Part shown: positions 5,457 to 8,137 of the stretch, piece after piece
Position numbering within the stretch: position 1 is the stretch's first letter
How the letters are laid out: each line of letters starts with the position of its first letter
DNA from: Bacteroidia bacterium
GTDB taxonomy: Bacteria; Bacteroidota; Bacteroidia; Flavobacteriales; Flavobacteriaceae
Reading direction: 5' to 3'
NCBI GenBank assembly: GCA_018679315.1
Contig: JAHHLF010000065.1
Coordinates: 1 to 8,137 of the forward strand
DNA: 8,137 nucleotides
Program-made: the position numbers and the translations under genes
The notes under the pieces: model-generated
What the model was told of the DNA's origin: nothing
The model's database searches: none
Seen by the model: the letters and a program-made list of their open reading frames with translations, nothing else

Positions 5457-8137
5457 TTATGCTTCATCGGTATTGCGCACTTTGACATGGTAAAAGACAT
5501 TGGGTTGTGTGCCCACGCTTTCCAATAAGTGGTATACCCGCTCGCTTTCTTTAAGCTTGCTTACTTCACTTTCTTTATTATTGATATCCCCAAAAACAAT
5601 AGCTCCGGTATCACAAGCATTTGAACAAGCCGTCTGGAATTCTTCATCCTTCACTTCGCGTCCATCCCGCTTGGCATCCAGTATTGATTTTTGAGTCATT
5701 TGTATACATAGAGAACATTTCTCTATGACCCCTCTGGACCTGACCGTAACATCAGGATTGATCACCATTTTTCCAAGATCGTCATTGAAATGGAAATCAA
5801 ATTCATCATTATTATTATACAGGAACCAGTTAAACCTTCTCACTTTGTACGGACAGTTATTCGCACAGTAGCGCGTACCTACGCAACGGTTATAGGCCAT
5901 ATGGTTTTGCCCTTGCCTACTATGCGTAGTAGCAGCAACCGGACATACAGTCTCGCAGGGTGCATGGTTACAATGCTGGCACATGACTGGCTGGAACGCA
6001 ACCATTGGATTGGTTGCCGGATCTTCCATTTCCTCAAAACCTGTTTTAGATTCCAAGGCGCCTGAAATTTCTTTTTTCTTAGTAACGTCTCCTTCAAAGG
6101 TGTCCTCAGAAGAATAGTACCGATCTATGCGCAACCAGTGCATATCCCTGGAAAGCCGTACTTCTTGTTTACCAACGACAGGTACATTGTTTTCTGCATG
6201 ACATGCGATGACACATGCGCCGCAACCTGTACAGGCATTCAGGTCTATCGACATATTGAAGTGATGCCCGATAGAGCGGTCAAAGCTCTCCCAAAGATCC
6301 ACTGAAGTGGCGGGCACTTCCTGATGGTTCAAGGATACCTGTGGAACATGGTTCCATTCGCTGGCATCTTCTGTATTATATGTTTCAAGAGAGGTCTCTT
6401 TTATAATATCGCCCCTACCCATTAGGGTATTGTGCAATTGAATACAGGCAAATTCGTGCGTGCCTGCCGCCTTCTCGATTTCTACTTGCTGTACATTCTT
6501 GAAGTCCTTATATAAGGTATAGGCATTTACTCCGGTCTGCATTTCTTCCTTTAGTCCGACCGTTCTTCCATATCCGTAAGATAGTCCGACTGTTCCCGTA
6601 GCCTGACCAGGTTGAATTACAACTGGTATTCTTTCGAGGACAACTCCATCTGCTTTTACATTGGCATAGCTGCCATCAAGACCCCCATTAGCTACATTTT
6701 CATTTACCAGACCAAGATTCTGTGCATCGCTTTTTGATACGGTCAGATAGTTATCCCAGCTCACTCGCGTTATCGGGTCCGGGAATTCCTGGATCCATGG
6801 GTTATTGGCCATTTGGCCGTCTCCCATGCCTGCTTTGGAATATAGCGTAAGTTCGTAGCCTTGCGCGCTTGCTCCGGCGAGTGCGCCAACGGCAGAAGCC
6901 ATGCTAGCTACACCTTCCGCGCTAGTAGTATCTTCTCCTGATTCAGTAGTTTCCTCAACAATATCTGTGGTAGACTCTTCAGTCGCAACCATAGGATCTC
7001 CGTTGAAAACACCGTCATGCAATGCCTGGTTCCATGACCCTCCATTGAGGATATCGGAATCCCAGGTAGCTTTGACATAATCGTAATAGGATTCTTCCTT
7101 GTCAAGCCAAGTCATTAAGGCCGACTGGAATTGTCGTGTGTCAAATAGCTGCTTTATAGTGGGTTGCATAAGGCTGAAATGACCTTTTTTCATTTCCGTA
7201 TCCCCCCAGGATTCAAGATAATGATTCGCTGCGGCTGAATACTTTGAAGCCATGCAGGTTTCATTCATTGTCATAGTAAAGCAAATAGACACATTTACTT
7301 TAGATAATCCGGATTCGAAGGCCGTACTATCTGCCAGCGTATACATCGGATTTACTCCATCCATGATCAAGAGACCTACATTTCCAGCATTCATATCCTG
7401 TGTCAACTGGGCAAGTTCTTTCGAATTCCCCTGTCTTATATTCCTTGGTGCATCTGTATCTACGGCTTCACTGCCAACCATCTCATTAATGGCAAGAGCT
7501 ATAGATTGTGCATCCACATCATCAATACCTGTGACGACAACAGCTTTTGATCCTGCCTCACCAATGCTTTTTGCAATTTGCTGAATGGCTTGTTTTACAG
7601 TGTCGTCAAGATCTGTACTTACATTGCTATTATTAAGAGCCCCGAATAAGGATGCCAGCGCTTTCTTTTGCTCGGAAGGCGTCAAGGCAATCCTATGATC
7701 TGCATTGGCTCCTGTCAAAGTCATATTAGATTCAAACTGAACATGTTTTGACATTTTGCCATCCTTGGGTACTCGCCCTTTAGCATAGCCACTCGAGAAT
7801 CCTCCACCTTGCCAATCCCCAAGAAAATCGGCGCCGAAAGAAATAATGACCTCAGCATTTTCAAAACGATAATCCAGCAGGGCGCGGTTTCCATATTTAG
7901 CTTCAAACGCATCTAATGCCGCATCTTCTGAAATGGCATCGTAAGTGATGTGTTTGGTGTTTGGAAACTGCGTTTTAAATTCTTCTATCAATCTAGCCGT
8001 AGACGGACTCGCATAGGTTTGAGTAAGGAATGCGATCTGTTTGTCAGAGCCTTTTAAGGAATTCAATTGTGCTTTGACGGTAGCATCGAGTACTTCCCAG
8101 GAAATGTCCTGATCACCAGCCTTAGGACCCTGTAGTC
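5457..8137 (-). CDS. actB: Alternative Complex III subunit ActB, Fe-S/molybdopterin-oxidoreductase-like (5' partial)
   Basis: This is the iron-sulfur subunit of the quinol:electron-acceptor oxidoreductase ACIII, expected on the periplasmic face. The reading frame is open to the window edge: 23 codons upstream of the TTG at 8066 are in frame without a stop, so the true start lies outside and 892 residues are visible. Counting from 8066, residues 1 to about 580 resemble the molybdopterin oxidoreductase fold, which in this family is known to lack the Mo cofactor. Residues 361-402 are a Thr/Glu/Ala-rich linker. Residues about 600-830 form a ferredoxin-like domain with Cys at 612, 615, 618, 622; 696, 699, 704, 708; 728, 734, 738; and 784, 787, 814, 818. 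These 15 cysteines suit three [4Fe-4S] and one [3Fe-4S] cluster, because the expected Cys at 731 is Thr. The gene ends in TAA, 29 bp before actC. The missing N-terminus should carry the export signal. Family assignment is firm. Confidence 0.95.
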   Translation of the reverse strand, partial: LQGPKAGDQDISWEVLDATVKAQLNSLKGSDKQIAFLTQTYASPSTARLIEEFKTQFPNTKHITYDAISEDAALDAFEAKYGNRALLDYRFENAEVIISFGADFLGDWQGGGFSSGYAKGRVPKDGKMSKHVQFESNMTLTGANADHRIALTPSEQKKALASLFGALNNSNVSTDLDDTVKQAIQQIAKSIGEAGSKAVVVTGIDDVDAQSIALAINEMVGSEAVDTDAPRNIRQGNSKELAQLTQDMNAGNVGLLIMDGVNPMYTLADSTAFESGLSKVNVSICFTMTMNETCMASKYSAAANHYLESWGDTEMKKGHFSLMQPTIKQLFDTRQFQSALMTWLDKEESYYDYVKATWDSDILNGGSWNQALHDGVFNGDPMVATEESTTDIVEETTESGEDTTSAEGVASMASAVGALAGASAQGYELTLYSKAGMGDGQMANNPWIQEFPDPITRVSWDNYLTVSKSDAQNLGLVNENVANGGLDGSYANVKADGVVLERIPVVIQPGQATGTVGLSYGYGRTVGLKEEMQTGVNAYTLYKDFKNVQQVEIEKAAGTHEFACIQLHNTLMGRGDIIKETSLETYNTEDASEWNHVPQVSLNHQEVPATSVDLWESFDRSIGHHFNMSIDLNACTGCGACVIACHAENNVPVVGKQEVRLSRDMHWLRIDRYYSSEDTFEGDVTKKKEISGALESKTGFEEMEDPATNPMVAFQPVMCQHCNHAPCETVCPVAATTHSRQGQNHMAYNRCVGTRYCANNCPYKVRRFNWFLYNNNDEFDFHFNDDLGKMVINPDVTVRSRGVIEKCSLCIQMTQKSILDAKRDGREVKDEEFQTACSNACDTGAIVFGDINNKESEVSKLKESERVYHLLESVGTQPNVFYHVKVRNTDEA

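Overview
All the genes in this window lie on the minus strand, so they read from high to low coordinates. Together they form one compact respiratory operon. The order actB (5' end outside the window) - actC - actD - actE - actF - coxB - coxA (3' end outside the window), the protein motifs, the AT-rich leaders without clear Shine-Dalgarno sequences and the moderate GC content all point to a member of the Bacteroidota, most likely a (marine) Flavobacteriia. The genus cannot be fixed from this stretch.

Region by region: 8137-5457 holds most of ActB, a molybdopterin-oxidoreductase-like domain followed by a ferredoxin-like Fe-S domain. 5427-3658 encodes ActC, an NrfD-type quinol-binding membrane subunit that here carries an acidic linker and a C-terminal helix-hairpin-helix-like domain. 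3655-3131 encodes ActD, with two membrane helices. 3124-2564 encodes ActE, a monohaem cytochrome c lipoprotein. 2553-1243 encodes ActF, a second NrfD-like membrane subunit with a His-rich loop. 1220-165 encodes cytochrome c oxidase subunit II with a CuA site. 129-1 is the start of cytochrome c oxidase subunit I, with a His-rich N-terminus. Intergenic gaps are 29, 2, 6, 10, 22 and 35 bp, so there is no non-coding stretch of any size and no internal terminator or promoter that I can support.

Working together: Alternative Complex III takes the place of the cytochrome bc1 complex. ActC (and possibly ActF) sits in the membrane and oxidises menaquinol. Electrons pass through the ActB Fe-S clusters and the haems of ActA (gene expected just upstream, not visible) and ActE, then to the CuA site of CoxB and on to the haem-copper centre of CoxA, where O2 is reduced. 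Encoding both complexes in one transcription unit fits the known ACIII-cytochrome oxidase supercomplex of flavobacteria.

I did not find an undescribed system. The window is core metabolism. The points most worth a second look are the helix-hairpin-helix domain fused to ActC, the two His-rich segments in ActF and CoxA, and the four-helix N-terminus of CoxB.
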